From positions 62,001-126,000 of the forward strand of contig JAXGMN010000027.1 in the NCBI GenBank assembly GCA_040768665.1: a stretch of 64,000 nt of DNA. Direction: 5' to 3'. Below are positions 52,051 to 62,200 of this stretch, piece by piece (position 1 is the stretch's first letter; each line of letters starts with the position of its first letter). A model generated the notes under the pieces. That model was not told where the DNA came from, made no database searches, and worked only from the letters and a program-made list of their open reading frames with translations. The DNA comes from JABWBD01 sp040768665. Lineage in GTDB: Bacteria; Planctomycetota; Planctomycetia; Pirellulales; Thermoguttaceae. Both the position numbers and the translations under genes were made by a program.

Positions 52051-53940
52051 ATGAAGTGCTATTGTCTCGTGTTGGTCACCCTGCTGTTCGCGTTCTCCCA
52101 GATAACGTCGCTGCCGGCCGCCGAGCGCCCCAATATCCTGTGGCTGAGCTGCGAAGACATCAGTCCGCACCTGGGCTGCTATGGCGACAAGCTGGCCACG
52201 ACTCCTAACCTGGACGCGCTGGCCACGCGGGGTGTACGCTATACCAATGCGACCGCCACGGCCGGGGTGTGCGCGCCGTCCCGGTCGGGCATCATCACGG
52301 GCATCTATCAGACGACGCTTGGCACCCACCACATGCGATGCCAGGCCCGGCTCCCGGAATTCGTCAGGCCGCTTCCAACGTATTTGCGGGCAAAGGGTTA
52401 CTACTGCACCAACAACAGCAAGGAAGATTACCAGTTCGTCACCCCTCAAGGCACTTGGGACGCCTCCAACGGTAAGGCCCACTGGAAAAACCGGCCGCGC
52501 AAGGATCAGCCGTTCTTCGCCGTGTTCAACTATACCGGCTGCCACGAGTCGGGAATTGCCATCACGGAGAAGTACCAAAAAGTAACCGAAGGCATCCAGA
52601 AGCACGACCGCGACGCGGTCGCGGCCAGCATGCCGCCCTACTACCCCGATACCCCGGTAACGCGCGAGGACTGGGGCCGTTATTATGACGTGATCACGGC
52701 CATGGACCGCTGGGCAGGGCAGAGGTTGGAGGAGCTGGAGGAGGCTGGTCTGGCCGACGATACGATCGTCTTCTTCTGGTCCGATCACGGCGTCGGCCTG
52801 CCGCGCGCGAAACGCTGGATCTACGACTCGGGAATGGTCGTTCCGCTGATCGTCTCCGTTCCTCCCGGGTTCCGTCAGGAAGGCCAGGGCCGGCCGGGCA
52901 CGACGGAGGATCGCCTCGTAAGCCTGATGGACTTGGGGCCGACGGTGTTGAACCTGGCCGGCGCCGAGATTCCCGGCCACATGCAAGGGCAGCCGTTTCT
53001 CGGCCCGGCCCTTCCTGCAGCGCGCCAGTACGTCTTCGCCGCCCGCGACCGCATGGACGAGCGCTACGACATCATCCGCGCGGTCCGCGATAAGCGGTAC
53101 AAGTACATCCGCAACTACGCGCCGTGGAAGACCTACTACCAGTACATGAACACCGCGGAGCAGGGCGCCACGATGCGTGAGCTTCGGACGCTTCACGAAC
53201 AGGGCAAGCTGCCACCGCGGGCCGAGCGGTATTTTGCACCGAGCAAGCCCTTCGAGGAACTCTACGACCTCGAGGCGGACCCGCACGAGCTCGAGAATCT
53301 CGCGGAGTCGCCGGAGCATCAGGCAACGCTCGAGCGGCTGCGCCAGGCCCATCTCGACTGGGTGCTGACCACCCGCGACCTCGGCCTTATCCCCGAGCCC
53401 GAAATCGTTCGCCGCGAACAGAAGTCAGGCAGCCGCTATGAGATTCTCCGACAGCCCGGTTCGGAAGAGCTGATGCGGCGCGTGCGGGATACGGCATCGC
53501 TTACCCTCGAGGGGACGACGGCCCTGCAGGAGTTGCTGCGTGCACTTGAGGACGAGGATGCGGCGGTGCGTTACTGGGCGGTGATCGGGATCGGGAATCT
53601 CGCCCCGGGAGACGACTCCGTTGGCCGCCGAATGCTCAAGACGCTTGAGGATGATTCGGCGAGTGTGCGGATCGCGGCAGCCCGGGCGCTGGCGAGAATG
53701 GGCCACGCCGAGCGCGGGCTGCCGTTGCTCGTCCGTGAGCTTCGGGAGGGTCCCCAATGGGTGCGGCTGGGAGCAGCCGTGGTACTCGACGAAATGGATG
53801 CCGACGCACGCCCCGCACTCGACGCGATGACGGAAGCCCTCGAGCCGCGCGTGGAGCTATTCTCGCAAGGCAAGTACACCGTCCGTGTCATCAACCGGGC
53901 GATCAATGAGCTCTTGGGAACCAATCGCACCGTCAAATAG
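52051..53940 (+). CDS. Secreted sulfatase with C-terminal HEAT repeats
   Basis: 629 residues, GAGG upstream. Signal peptide about 1-24. The metal-binding start is RPNILWLSCEDISPHLGCYG, and the formylglycine site is C74-A-P-S-R78 in GVCAPSRSGIITG. The later FFWSDHGVGLPRAKRW is a sulfatase block. Residues about 480-610 are HEAT/PBS-like helical repeats (ALEDEDAAVRYWAVIGIGNL; TLEDDSASVRIAAARALARM), not part of a usual sulfatase, suggesting a docking role. It needs a formylglycine-generating enzyme encoded elsewhere. Confidence 0.93.
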   Translation: MKCYCLVLVTLLFAFSQITSLPAAERPNILWLSCEDISPHLGCYGDKLATTPNLDALATRGVRYTNATATAGVCAPSRSGIITGIYQTTLGTHHMRCQARLPEFVRPLPTYLRAKGYYCTNNSKEDYQFVTPQGTWDASNGKAHWKNRPRKDQPFFAVFNYTGCHESGIAITEKYQKVTEGIQKHDRDAVAASMPPYYPDTPVTREDWGRYYDVITAMDRWAGQRLEELEEAGLADDTIVFFWSDHGVGLPRAKRWIYDSGMVVPLIVSVPPGFRQEGQGRPGTTEDRLVSLMDLGPTVLNLAGAEIPGHMQGQPFLGPALPAARQYVFAARDRMDERYDIIRAVRDKRYKYIRNYAPWKTYYQYMNTAEQGATMRELRTLHEQGKLPPRAERYFAPSKPFEELYDLEADPHELENLAESPEHQATLERLRQAHLDWVLTTRDLGLIPEPEIVRREQKSGSRYEILRQPGSEELMRRVRDTASLTLEGTTALQELLRALEDEDAAVRYWAVIGIGNLAPGDDSVGRRMLKTLEDDSASVRIAAARALARMGHAERGLPLLVRELREGPQWVRLGAAVVLDEMDADARPALDAMTEALEPRVELFSQGKYTVRVINRAINELLGTNRTVK

Positions 53941-53960
53941 CATTCGTTCAGGCGGACATC

Positions 53961-54071
53961 ATGAGACGATACGTCTTTGCGTTCGCCGCCCTGCTGGGCC
54001 TGCTACTTCACGCAAAAAGTCTAAAGACTTGCCCCGGAGGAACAAAAACAATCTCACTGTCCCTGACGTGA
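53961..54071 (+). pseudogene. Signal-peptide stub of a truncated gene
   Basis: ATG at 53961 encodes a signal peptide (RRYVFAFAALLGLLLHA), then unrelated residues and a TGA at 54069. The sequence becomes foreign at about 54010-54050, where AAGTCTAAAGACTT lies and the Rpn-type fragment begins. It is probably the 5' end of a secreted protein gene cut off by insertion of that fragment. Confidence 0.55.
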
Positions 54072-54674
54072 CCGGAGACGCTGTTGCAAGTCCGCCAGAA
54101 GCGTCGAGAGTTCGTCGGTCGGACGTTCGAGAAGGCTGTCGGTCGAACTGGAGTCCTCGCCAAGGAGTTGTTGAAGCAACTGAATCTTCCCCGCCAAGGC
54201 GCCTTCTTGCCGTCCCTCTTGCCGCCCCTCTTGCCGTCCTTCCTGCCGTACACTGTCGAGCGCCCACTGGTAGTCGCGCTGCGCTTTTTCACGCTGGTCG
54301 TAAATCATTCGATCCTCCGTTTTGGCCGCGATTGCTTCGATCGCCGTAATCGCCTTCTCAAACTCCACGCCCGGTAGCAATTCCCGCAACCGCGCCGGCT
54401 CATACCCATCTGCGAATAAGAAGAAGAACGCCCACTGCTCGATCGCCGTCGCCTCATGGATCGTCTCCTCCCTCAGATGATACTTCGTCAGTTCCACCGT
54501 GTGTACTTCGACCGAGTCGGAGAGCTCCCGTTTGTGCTCCGGATCCGCCAGCCGGAAACGGTGGTGCGGCGTGGAAACGTCCGGAAACAGGATCTTGTTG
54601 GGAAGATCGAAAACAGATACGCCGATAGAATTGAGGATCTCGGAAAGAAAGTAGCAGCGTCCCTGTTGCGACAC
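54054..54674 (-). pseudogene. Rpn-family nuclease/transposase, 5'-truncated
   Basis: 206 residues. From KILFPDVSTPHHRFRLADPE on, and through VEVHTVELTKYHL, AIEQWAFFFLFADGYE, AITAIEAIAAKTEDRMIYDQ, it matches the C-terminal half of Rpn-type (PF12784-like) recombination-promoting nucleases. The N-terminal PD-(D/E)xK core is missing. (RQEG)4 (residues about 140-155) is a short repeat near the end. The GTG start at 54674 abuts the stop of the next fragment and is not the native one. Confidence 0.75.
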
Positions 54675-55390
54675 TCAATGGTCGGTTTGACACTGCAACA
54701 GCTCGCGAAGCCTCGCCGCTTGCTCGTCGCTCAAGCCGGCGATCACCTCTTCCGGAGCTAACCCACGGAGCCGCTCCTCCGGCGCCAGTCCTCGCAAACG
54801 CTCCTCCGGCGCCAGCCCTCGCAAACGCTCCTCCGGCGCCAGCCCTCGCAAACGCTCCTCCGGCGCCAGCCCCCGCAAACGCTCCTCCGGCGCCAGCCCC
54901 CGCAAACGATCCTCGGGAGGAAGCCCCGCCAGGACCGTCGTCAGGAGTTCCTCCTCCACTTCTCCCAAGTACTCCGAATCCTTGTGTTGCATGGCAAAGT
55001 CCTCACCCAAACTACGGAATTGCTGAACTTGCTGCAGCATGTACCACAGCAGTGCCATGTGGCCCGTACGGGTCAACTGTTCTATTATACGGTCGCGGTG
55101 CCTCAAGAACTCGCGGCTCACCAGCGACAGCAACGGCTCGCCACGTTGGGCCATCACATCCGTCTCCACCAGGTACGCCGCGAAGGGCAGCCCCGGCAGG
55201 CGATAAATCCCTCGCTCCTCCTCGCTCGCCCCTTGGCCACCGAGCGCCTCCAGTTCCCTGCGTAGCGGCTCGTTCAACGTCGGAGCAAGTACGATCAGCG
55301 ATACATCTCGGTGGGGGATCAGCTCCACCTGCTGGCTGTGCCACAAGTACGTACAGCCGAGCAGTTGCGCCAGATCGCCCTGCTCGAGGG
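54675..55390 (-). pseudogene. Rpn-family protein, 5'-truncated, with nonapeptide repeats
   Basis: The frame extends to 55511, but homologous text begins near 55390 (LEQGDLAQLLGCTYLWHSQQ). The body has HMALLWYMLQQVQQF and LREQEELL-type helices. Six tandem RLRGLAPEE units (54747-54908, 27 bp each, the last one diverged) follow, then VIAGLSDEQAARLRELL. Rpn/DUF4351 proteins often end with such repeats. The start and nuclease core were lost where the zinc-ribbon gene is joined. Confidence 0.7.
54747..54908 (-). repeat. Six 27-bp tandem repeats encoding RLRGLAPEE
   Basis: Five units are nearly identical and a sixth is synonymous but diverged, which dates the expansion to after the split of that unit. 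The variation keeps the frame. Confidence 0.9.
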
Positions 55391-55612
55391 CGTCGCCACC
55401 TCTTTTTCTTCGGCGCCGGCGACATTCAGCTTCTTGCCCGCCCGCAGGTCGTAGCCGCACTGGACGCAAAGTACCGCGCCGGCCTTCAACGACGCTCCAC
55501 AGGAAGGGCACCTCGTTTCAATCACCGGCGCGTCACCCGTGCCCCCTGCGGCGCCGGCGTCCGAAGATTCCGCTCTCCCTGAAAAACGTTCGTTTGCCCA
55601 ACGTCTTAGCAT
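55391..55612 (-). pseudogene. Zinc-ribbon protein, 3'-truncated
   Basis: ATG at 55612 leads to a polar stretch and the zinc ribbon CPSCGASLKAGAVLCVQCGYD, LRAGKKL, the N-terminal domain of planctomycete membrane proteins. It then runs into Rpn-type sequence near 55390, so the membrane part is lost. Confidence 0.65.
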
Positions 55613-56139
55613 TTCCGTCGCTTTAGCGATCCGAAGGGCTCTGCGGAAATGCTCTGTTGCACTGCCGCGAACCCTGCTTCTATGGGAATTCTATCGACGC
55701 TTTGCGACCCCAAGCAAGGGTGACTTCGCCGGACCATCCGCCCCCAAGGCCGGCTTCGAAATAAGCGGTGCCTGAGTGTAGGGCCCGCTTGCACACGAAA
55801 AACCTCGGATAAGCCCTCGAACGGCTGGAAAGCTCCGCTTCAAGACAGAGCTTCCCCCGGGCCAAACCCAAAAACCGGTCTCGATTATCACCGTACGCTC
55901 ATGCCGTCACCCTCTGCTGCAATTCGAAATCCGGTGGCGCTCGACGCCGCCGAAACTCGCCGCACGGAACCAACTCCGCGCCGCAGACCCGACAACGCGC
56001 GATCGCACTCGCGGTCCACCTTCGCCAAGAACTCCTGCCAGGTGGTCCGCTCTGCGCCGGAGACAGTGGGAGATAGGGGCGAGTGTTGACTTGGAGCTTA
56101 AGGTCGCCGGAGACAGGGTCGGGTCTTGTTCTTTCCAGT
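55613..56139. other. Intergenic stretch
   Basis: A minus-strand piece near 55916-56030 carries a CRVCG motif and basic text but no start or recognised family. Otherwise nothing identified. Confidence 0.4.
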
Positions 56140-56400
56140 TCGCTGTCTCTACGCCCTCGACCAGGTCGACGAGGCAATCGCGGTCTGGGAGAAAATGTAC
56201 GAGAAACACCCCGAGCCCCAACGCCGCGGCGGTGGGCCTGGCGCAGGCGTATAGGGAACGCGAAGAGTACGCCAAGACGATCCCTTGCTACGAGGTCCTC
56301 GTTAAGGCGCTTCCGAAGCGGCAGTATTCACGACGGCTTGAAAGCGGCGCGTGAAGGGGCGAATGCGAAAGAGGAAGGGGAATCGGCCGAGAAGAAGTGA
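56140..56400 (+). pseudogene. TPR-protein remnant
   Basis: A TPR-like stretch is visible across frame changes: DQVDEAIAVWEKMYEKHPEP, then AVGLAQAYREREEYAKTIPC and YEVLVKAL, ending with AREGANAKEEGESAEKK and TGA. The first and last parts lie in different frames. The N-terminus is not found. Confidence 0.5.
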
Positions 56401-56424
56401 GCCTGGCCCCTTGAACCGAAAGGC

Positions 56425-57108
56425 TCACGCGAGCTTCTCGACCAACTGAAATGTCACGCGCCCTCTACGATTGCGGCGGCGCTTGAGGCGATAGCGGCGT
56501 CCCAGCACCGACGAAAGCTGATATCCCTCGGCATCCGCAACGACCGTTTCGAAAGCAGTTGGCCCACCCTGATGAATGCGGAATACGAGTTCCTCGCCGC
56601 GGGCGTCGACCAGCCAGAACTCTCGCACGCCCGCCCGAAAATACCTTGGCGGAAGGTATTGCGTATCCTTCACGACGGAACGATCGCTGACGACCTCGAC
56701 GATCAGGTCGGCCGCACCTTCAATCTCGATGTAACGGTCCGGCTTGCCGCTTGCTTGGGGAACCAGCCGGGACCGCCCGCTCTCCAACGACTCCTCGGAA
56801 ACGAAGACGACATCCGGTTCCGCAGATAAATCCGCCTCCGGACTGGATACGCGGGTGCGGTCGCTATAGGTTTCTCCCAATTCCTCCCGTTCCGTCAAGG
56901 TCCAAATCACCGTCGAAATGGCGAGCTTCACTTTTCCGTGAGTGTGCAGATCCTCGGGAGACATGTCGACCTCGATGGAACGGCCAAGGTAATCGATGCG
57001 GCCGCGGTCCGGGAATGCATCCGAGGACGCCCAGACGCGAAAATCCGGAAGCGATTGCACGTTGGTCGGAATCATGACTTCGTCGCCGAGACGGATGATC
57101 GTCGCCAA
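56425..57108 (-). CDS. Uma2-family (DUF820) endonuclease-like protein
   Basis: 227 residues, with an open frame from ATG 57108. The PD-(D/E)xK-type core shows LSAEPDVVFVSEE, ADLIVEVVSDRSVVKDTQYL and FWLVDARGEELVFRIH, as in Uma2 proteins of about 190-230 residues. These are common in cyanobacteria and planctomycetes, probably nucleases with uncertain targets. The C-terminal 40 residues are basic and rich in R. It lies between gene remnants and is itself intact. Confidence 0.85.
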   Translation of the reverse strand: MATIIRLGDEVMIPTNVQSLPDFRVWASSDAFPDRGRIDYLGRSIEVDMSPEDLHTHGKVKLAISTVIWTLTEREELGETYSDRTRVSSPEADLSAEPDVVFVSEESLESGRSRLVPQASGKPDRYIEIEGAADLIVEVVSDRSVVKDTQYLPPRYFRAGVREFWLVDARGEELVFRIHQGGPTAFETVVADAEGYQLSSVLGRRYRLKRRRNRRGRVTFQLVEKLA

Positions 57109-57542
57109 GGTATTTCTCCAGAACGGCTCTTGCGGCTACTGTTCTAGTCTATCCGCTCGCGCCACGCGGGTCGAGGGCAACGGGTCGATGTGGCGATAAC
57201 TCCTTGGTAACACGTCATTTCCAAGACGGTCCGCGGAGCCTTCCTGCTTGGTGAAGGTCAAGAGGACCGGAAGCAGTGGATCGAGAGCCGCCTCGAGGAG
57301 CTCAGCGGCATATGTGCCATCGAAATTGCAGGCTTTGCCGCCCTCGACAGTTTACATCACCCGGCATACCAGCGCACCGGCTTCCTTCGCTTTGCTGCAC
57401 AACGGTACCGCTGCCCGACGCCGCTCCCCTCGGAGCGAGAAACCGTCGAGCAGCGATGTCATTCTACTACTCCTCGGCCGTCTGCTCTACACCCGCGGCG
57501 TCCGCGCAGCGGCTTAGCGCGCGAGGCGTTGTTGGCTCGAAT
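57109..57542. other. Intergenic stretch with RAYT remnant
   Basis: 434 bases. Only the RAYT-like piece at 57217-57375 is recognisable. Confidence 0.45.
57217..57375 (+). pseudogene. Remnant of a second RAYT-type transposase
   Basis: RGAFLLGEGQEDRKQWIESR, LEELSGICAIEIAGFAALDS resembles the core of the larger planctomycete Y1-transposases, in which the next residues are MDNHLHVLV; here DSLHH is left. Neither end of the gene is present. Confidence 0.45.
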
Positions 57543-58049
57543 TCACCTGCTTGGAATTCCGATAACTTGCAGCAACATTGGGCCAAAACCAGCAACAACT
57601 ACCAGTAGGAGAATGATGCCGTATCGAACAATAGCAAGATCCACGGCGGTGGGACTCATCGGTCGGCGGAACAAGATTATGAACACAGCCGCCCATTGAC
57701 ACAGCATTGCCACCCAGAACGCTCGGTGCGTCTGCTGCCCAGCGTCGAGGACCAGGGCTGTCAGCACTCCAAGGACGGCCTGAATTCCAAGACCTATCCG
57801 CATCGCTCGGTTGAAGGCCGGCGAGTAATCCGTCCCGTTGCTCACCTGTGACGGAGGCATCGTAGGAGCCGCGTCCGCCCTTGGAGACTCGTAGGGATTT
57901 GTTTCCTCGACCGCGGTACGCTCCGCATACCGGCCCCTTGCGGGTCTGTACGGCCGGCCACTGGTATACGTCGCGACCTGCACCACACGCCTTGGTCGCC
58001 CCTCCGTCCCGCCACTTGAACCTTCACGGAAGCCGCATACCCGGGACAT
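57543..58049 (-). CDS. Small membrane protein with NPYESP motif
   Basis: 168 residues from ATG 58049, preceded by AGGAGGG at 6-7 bases, which decides the start; the frame is open to 58250. An N-terminal polar part contains ETNPYESPRAD, a proline motif widespread at the N-termini of planctomycete membrane proteins. Three or four hydrophobic helices follow (about 80-102, 108-127, 137-160). Function unknown. Confidence 0.75.
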   Translation of the reverse strand: MSRVCGFREGSSGGTEGRPRRVVQVATYTSGRPYRPARGRYAERTAVEETNPYESPRADAAPTMPPSQVSNGTDYSPAFNRAMRIGLGIQAVLGVLTALVLDAGQQTHRAFWVAMLCQWAAVFIILFRRPMSPTAVDLAIVRYGIILLLVVVAGFGPMLLQVIGIPSR

Positions 58050-59288
58050 GGTTGGCCCTCCTGATGCAATTCGTTCAAGCGATGCCGGTCCCATTCTAGC
58101 ACAAAGCAGACGCGTGTACAGTACCCGCCGCGAAATTTTTTCCCTGCCGGCCCCCGCCACGCAACCCCTTCCCGGCCAGTCTCTTCCGCAGACGCCTTCC
58201 ATCCATCCGACCCCTTGGCCGAAAAAAAACCTTGCAGAAACGCGCCGCACCCATTATCCTCAAAAGGCGATAGTGAACATTAGCACCCATTCCGCGCCGT
58301 GCCACCACGCCCGCCCCCACCAACGAACGAAGAACAAGAACAAGAACGAAGAACGAAGAACAAATGACCAACAATCCGAAAGAAGCCGCGCCGCGCCCCG
58401 GGGCTCCCTGAAACCGGCGACGACCCTCCCTGCTGGCTCCCGACTGGCAGCCTCTGGCACGACCTCCCTCCCGCCTTCAAACACAACCATGAAGACCAAG
58501 CCAAAACATGAACCGTTCCACCCAGAATGGTGTGGAGCCCAGAGTGCCTCCGTTCTGAGAAATTCGCAACTTGGGCACCACACACCACCGCCGACCCGAA
58601 CGTCTCGCACGTCGTATCCGGCGGTTTGCCTCATCAACTCCCGCTACGGCTACCAGGTCCGCGGCCACCGCGGCGCCGTCCCCCGCTTGAAGCCCCGTCT
58701 TCCGCAATCGCATAATGGTGCACGAAGACCAATCCCATGCGAGTGCCCTCGGTAATCAGACGCCTGAGCAAAATGGGGTAGACGTATACCCACTGTACCT
58801 GTTCTGGGTATTCTCCAGGTGTCTGGCCAGGAGCCAGTCACCATTTTGCCCCGGGTCTTACAGTCTTCGCGAAACTGAGACCCTGGCACAAGAGACAGAA
58901 TCGCACCCAGCTCTTCGGGTGACCTCAGAACCACTCCCGAAACGGCATTTTTCTTCCTGATTCTCCGCCTGTAAGGGTATTAGTTGCGTAATAGGAAATG
59001 GCAAAGGATGTCTTGGCATTCACGGCCGACCAGCGGGCGGTCTGCAAGCCGTAAGATAGGCCGCCGCAGTAGGCGGTCGGGTCGGGGGCGTGAGGCCTTT
59101 GCTTTCCTGTTTGTCGCCGGTTCTCGGCGGATTGGGAGCCCCTGCTGTCTTGCCGAACCGCGGATGGTTGGGAGTATTTCCGCCCAGCGGCCTTGCGGAA
59201 ACGGTCCGCGGCGGCAGTCGCCCTTGATATGATAGACTCAAGCGCCAGTGCCCAGTCCACGGGCCCGGCGGGTTCAACGAGGAATCGC
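58050..59288. other. Long intergenic region
   Basis: 1239 bases with no credible gene. 58330-58362 has AAGAAC/GAAGAAC direct repeats. 58525-58590 can form an imperfect hairpin (TGGTGTGGAGCCC against GGGCACCACACACCA). 58760-58880 has phrase-like text (GCCAGTCACCATTTTGCC) resembling decayed palindromic tags. The promoter of the TPR gene should lie at the right end; TATGAT at about 59230 is a weak candidate. Confidence 0.45.
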
Positions 59289-62200
59289 ATGAGACGGTAT
59301 TTTCCAGCCATACGGATCATGGTTGTCGCGACGCTGCTGGCGGCAGGGCTTCTTACGTCTCCGGCGCGATCGCAGCAGGAGACCGAGGAAGCGACTCGGC
59401 AGTATGCGGTGGCAGTGCGGTTTCAGAACCTGGAGTCGTACGACCTTGCCGCGGCAGAGTGGCAGAAGTTTCTCCAGCAGTTCCCTAACGACCCGCGCGC
59501 GGCTAAGGCACGGTTTAACCTTGGGGTCTGCCACTATTTGGACAACCAGTTCGAGCAGGCACAGGCGGCGCTCCAAGCCCTGCTGGAGAAATCTCCCGAC
59601 TTCGACGCGGCCGACGCGGCGTACTTGTATCTCGGCGCCGCCCGGTTTGGTCAGGCCCGCGCCGGCAAAACGGCAATGTTCCAGACGGCCGGCGATGCCT
59701 TCAGCACGCTGATCTCGAAGTATCCCAAGAGCAAGTACTTGCCCGATGCGCTGTACTATCTCGGCGAATGCCTCTACCTGGAGGGCAAAAAAGAAGAAGC
59801 CATCCCGGCGTACGCTCGGCTCGTGGCGGACTATCCGGACCACAAGTTCGCGGTCGACGCGAGGTACGCCATGGGAGTGGCTCAGGAAGAAACCGGCAAG
59901 ACCGAGACAGCAGGCAAGACCTACGAGGAGTTTCTCGCGAAATTCGCCGACCATCCTCTGGCGGGCGAAGTGAAGATGCGCCGTGCAGAGACCCTCTTCG
60001 CGCAGGGCGCGTACGCCGAGGCCGCCAAACGGTTCGCGGACCTGGCGGCTGTTTCCGGCTTTCCGATGGCCGATCTTGCCACCGTTCGCCAGGCGGATTC
60101 GCTCTCGCGACTGAAACAGTACGCCGAGGCAGCCGCTCTCTACGCATCGATTTCCAAAAAATACCCCCAGTCGAAACATGTGAACGAGGCGAATCTGGCC
60201 GGAGGCACCTCGTACTATCTTGCCGGCAATTTCCCTGCTGCGCGCGAAATGCTCCAGCGAGTGGTTCAAACCGGTGGGCCGGGGGCGCCCGAGGCTGCCC
60301 ATTGGATCGCCCAGAGCCTTCTGAAGGAAAAGAAGTCTGCCGAGGCCCTCGCGGTCGTCGAGAAGGTTTTGCCGGCGGCCGGCGAAAGCTCGTTTCTGCC
60401 CCAGTTGCTGCTCGACCAGGCGGATGCGGTATACGAATTCCCGGATCGCAAGAAGGAGTCGGTCGGGCTGTATGCTGAACTGGCGGCCGGGCACCCGAAG
60501 TCGTCCGTCGCGCCGGAGGCGCTTTACATGGCTGGCTTCGCCGCTCGCGAAACGGGCCAATATGAAGAAGCGATCAAGCACGCGGCCGCCTTCATGCAGG
60601 CTTTCCCGCAGCATTCGCTTGCTGCCGACGTGCTTCACGTGACGGCCGAGAGTAACCTGTTGCTCGGGCGGACCGATCCGGCGCAAGAACTGTACCGTCG
60701 GCTGCTCAAACAGTATCCCGATCATCCCGAGTCGCAGCTTTGGAAGGTCCGGCTGGGGCTCACGCTGCAGATGCAGAACAAGCACGAAGAAGTGGTCGCC
60801 GTTATCGAACCGGCGCTAGACGAAGTCCGCAATCCGGAATTGCTGGCGGAAGCGAGATTTCTGATGGGCAGCAGCCTGCTCGAGCTAGACCGGCCGGAAC
60901 CGGCGGTCTCGATGCTCGAGGCCGCGTTGAAAGCTCAGACCAGGTGGCGCCAAGCAGATGCAAATCTGCTTGCGTTGGCGCAGGGCTACCGCGAGATGGG
61001 CGACCTCGCCCGGGCCCGGGCAACGGTCGGACGGATTGTCGATGAATTTCCTGCCAGTGAGCTTCTCGACAAAGTCCATTACCGGCTTGGGGAATACGCG
61101 TATCTGTCGGGCGACTTCGCAGATGCCGCCGCCCAGTACGGCCGGGTGGTCGAGAAATGGCCGCAAACCCCGCTGGCGCCGTTCGCGCTGCACGAACTGG
61201 GCTGTTCGCAACTCAGCCGGAAAGACGCCGCGGCTGCCGAGCAGACGTTATCGCAAATGCTTCAGAAATATCCCAAGCATGAACTGGTCCCACGCGCCCG
61301 CTACGCCCGCGGCATGGCTCGGCAGCAGTTGGGCAAGCCCGCCGAGGCGATCGAAGATCTGCAGGCCATGTTGTCGGCCGATTCGACCGCCGAGGAGAAG
61401 GCCAACGCCCGATTTCTGATCGGCCTGTGCCAGACGGAATTGAAACAGTACGATGCGGCGGTGAGGACGTTCCGTGCACTCCTCGATGAGAATCCCGACT
61501 ACAGCGGCGCCGACAAGGCCCTCTACCAGTTCGCCTGGGCCCTGAAGCTTTCGGGAAAAGAGGCAGAGGCGGCCGACGCGTTCGAGCAGCTTGCCCAAAA
61601 ATGCCCCGACAGCCCGCTGGTTGCCGAAGCGCTCCACAATGTCGGCCAGTTCGCTTACGATGCCGAAGACTACCCTCGCGCCGGCAAAGCCTACTACGCG
61701 GCCATGATCAAGGCCAGTGGGACGGAACTGGGCGAAAAAGCTGCCTACAAGTACGGCTGGACATTCTACCGGATGAAGCGGTTGGACGAGGCGCAGAAGG
61801 CCTTTCGGTACCAGATCGTCACCTACCCGGCCGGTTCGCTGGCACAAGAAGGCGCTTTCATGGAAGCGGAGTGTCTCTTCGAGCAGGAGAAGTACGCCGA
61901 GGCCCTGAAAGCGTACGACCAACTCGGCAACCTGACGGTCAAAGACTACCGTGTTCTATCGCTGCTCCACGGCGGCCAGGCCGCTTCGAAACTCGGCCAG
62001 TGGGATCGGAGCATTTCGCTACTAACCCGGATTCCCGCGGAATTTGCCGATTCTTCGTTCCTTCCCGAGGCACTGTACGAATTGGGTTGGGCTCACCAGA
62101 ACAAGGGCAATGCCGACGAGGCCGCCGTACTCTACGCGCAGGTGATCGGCAAGACCAATCGCGAGGTGGCTGCCCGTGCACAGTTCATGCTGGGCGAGAT

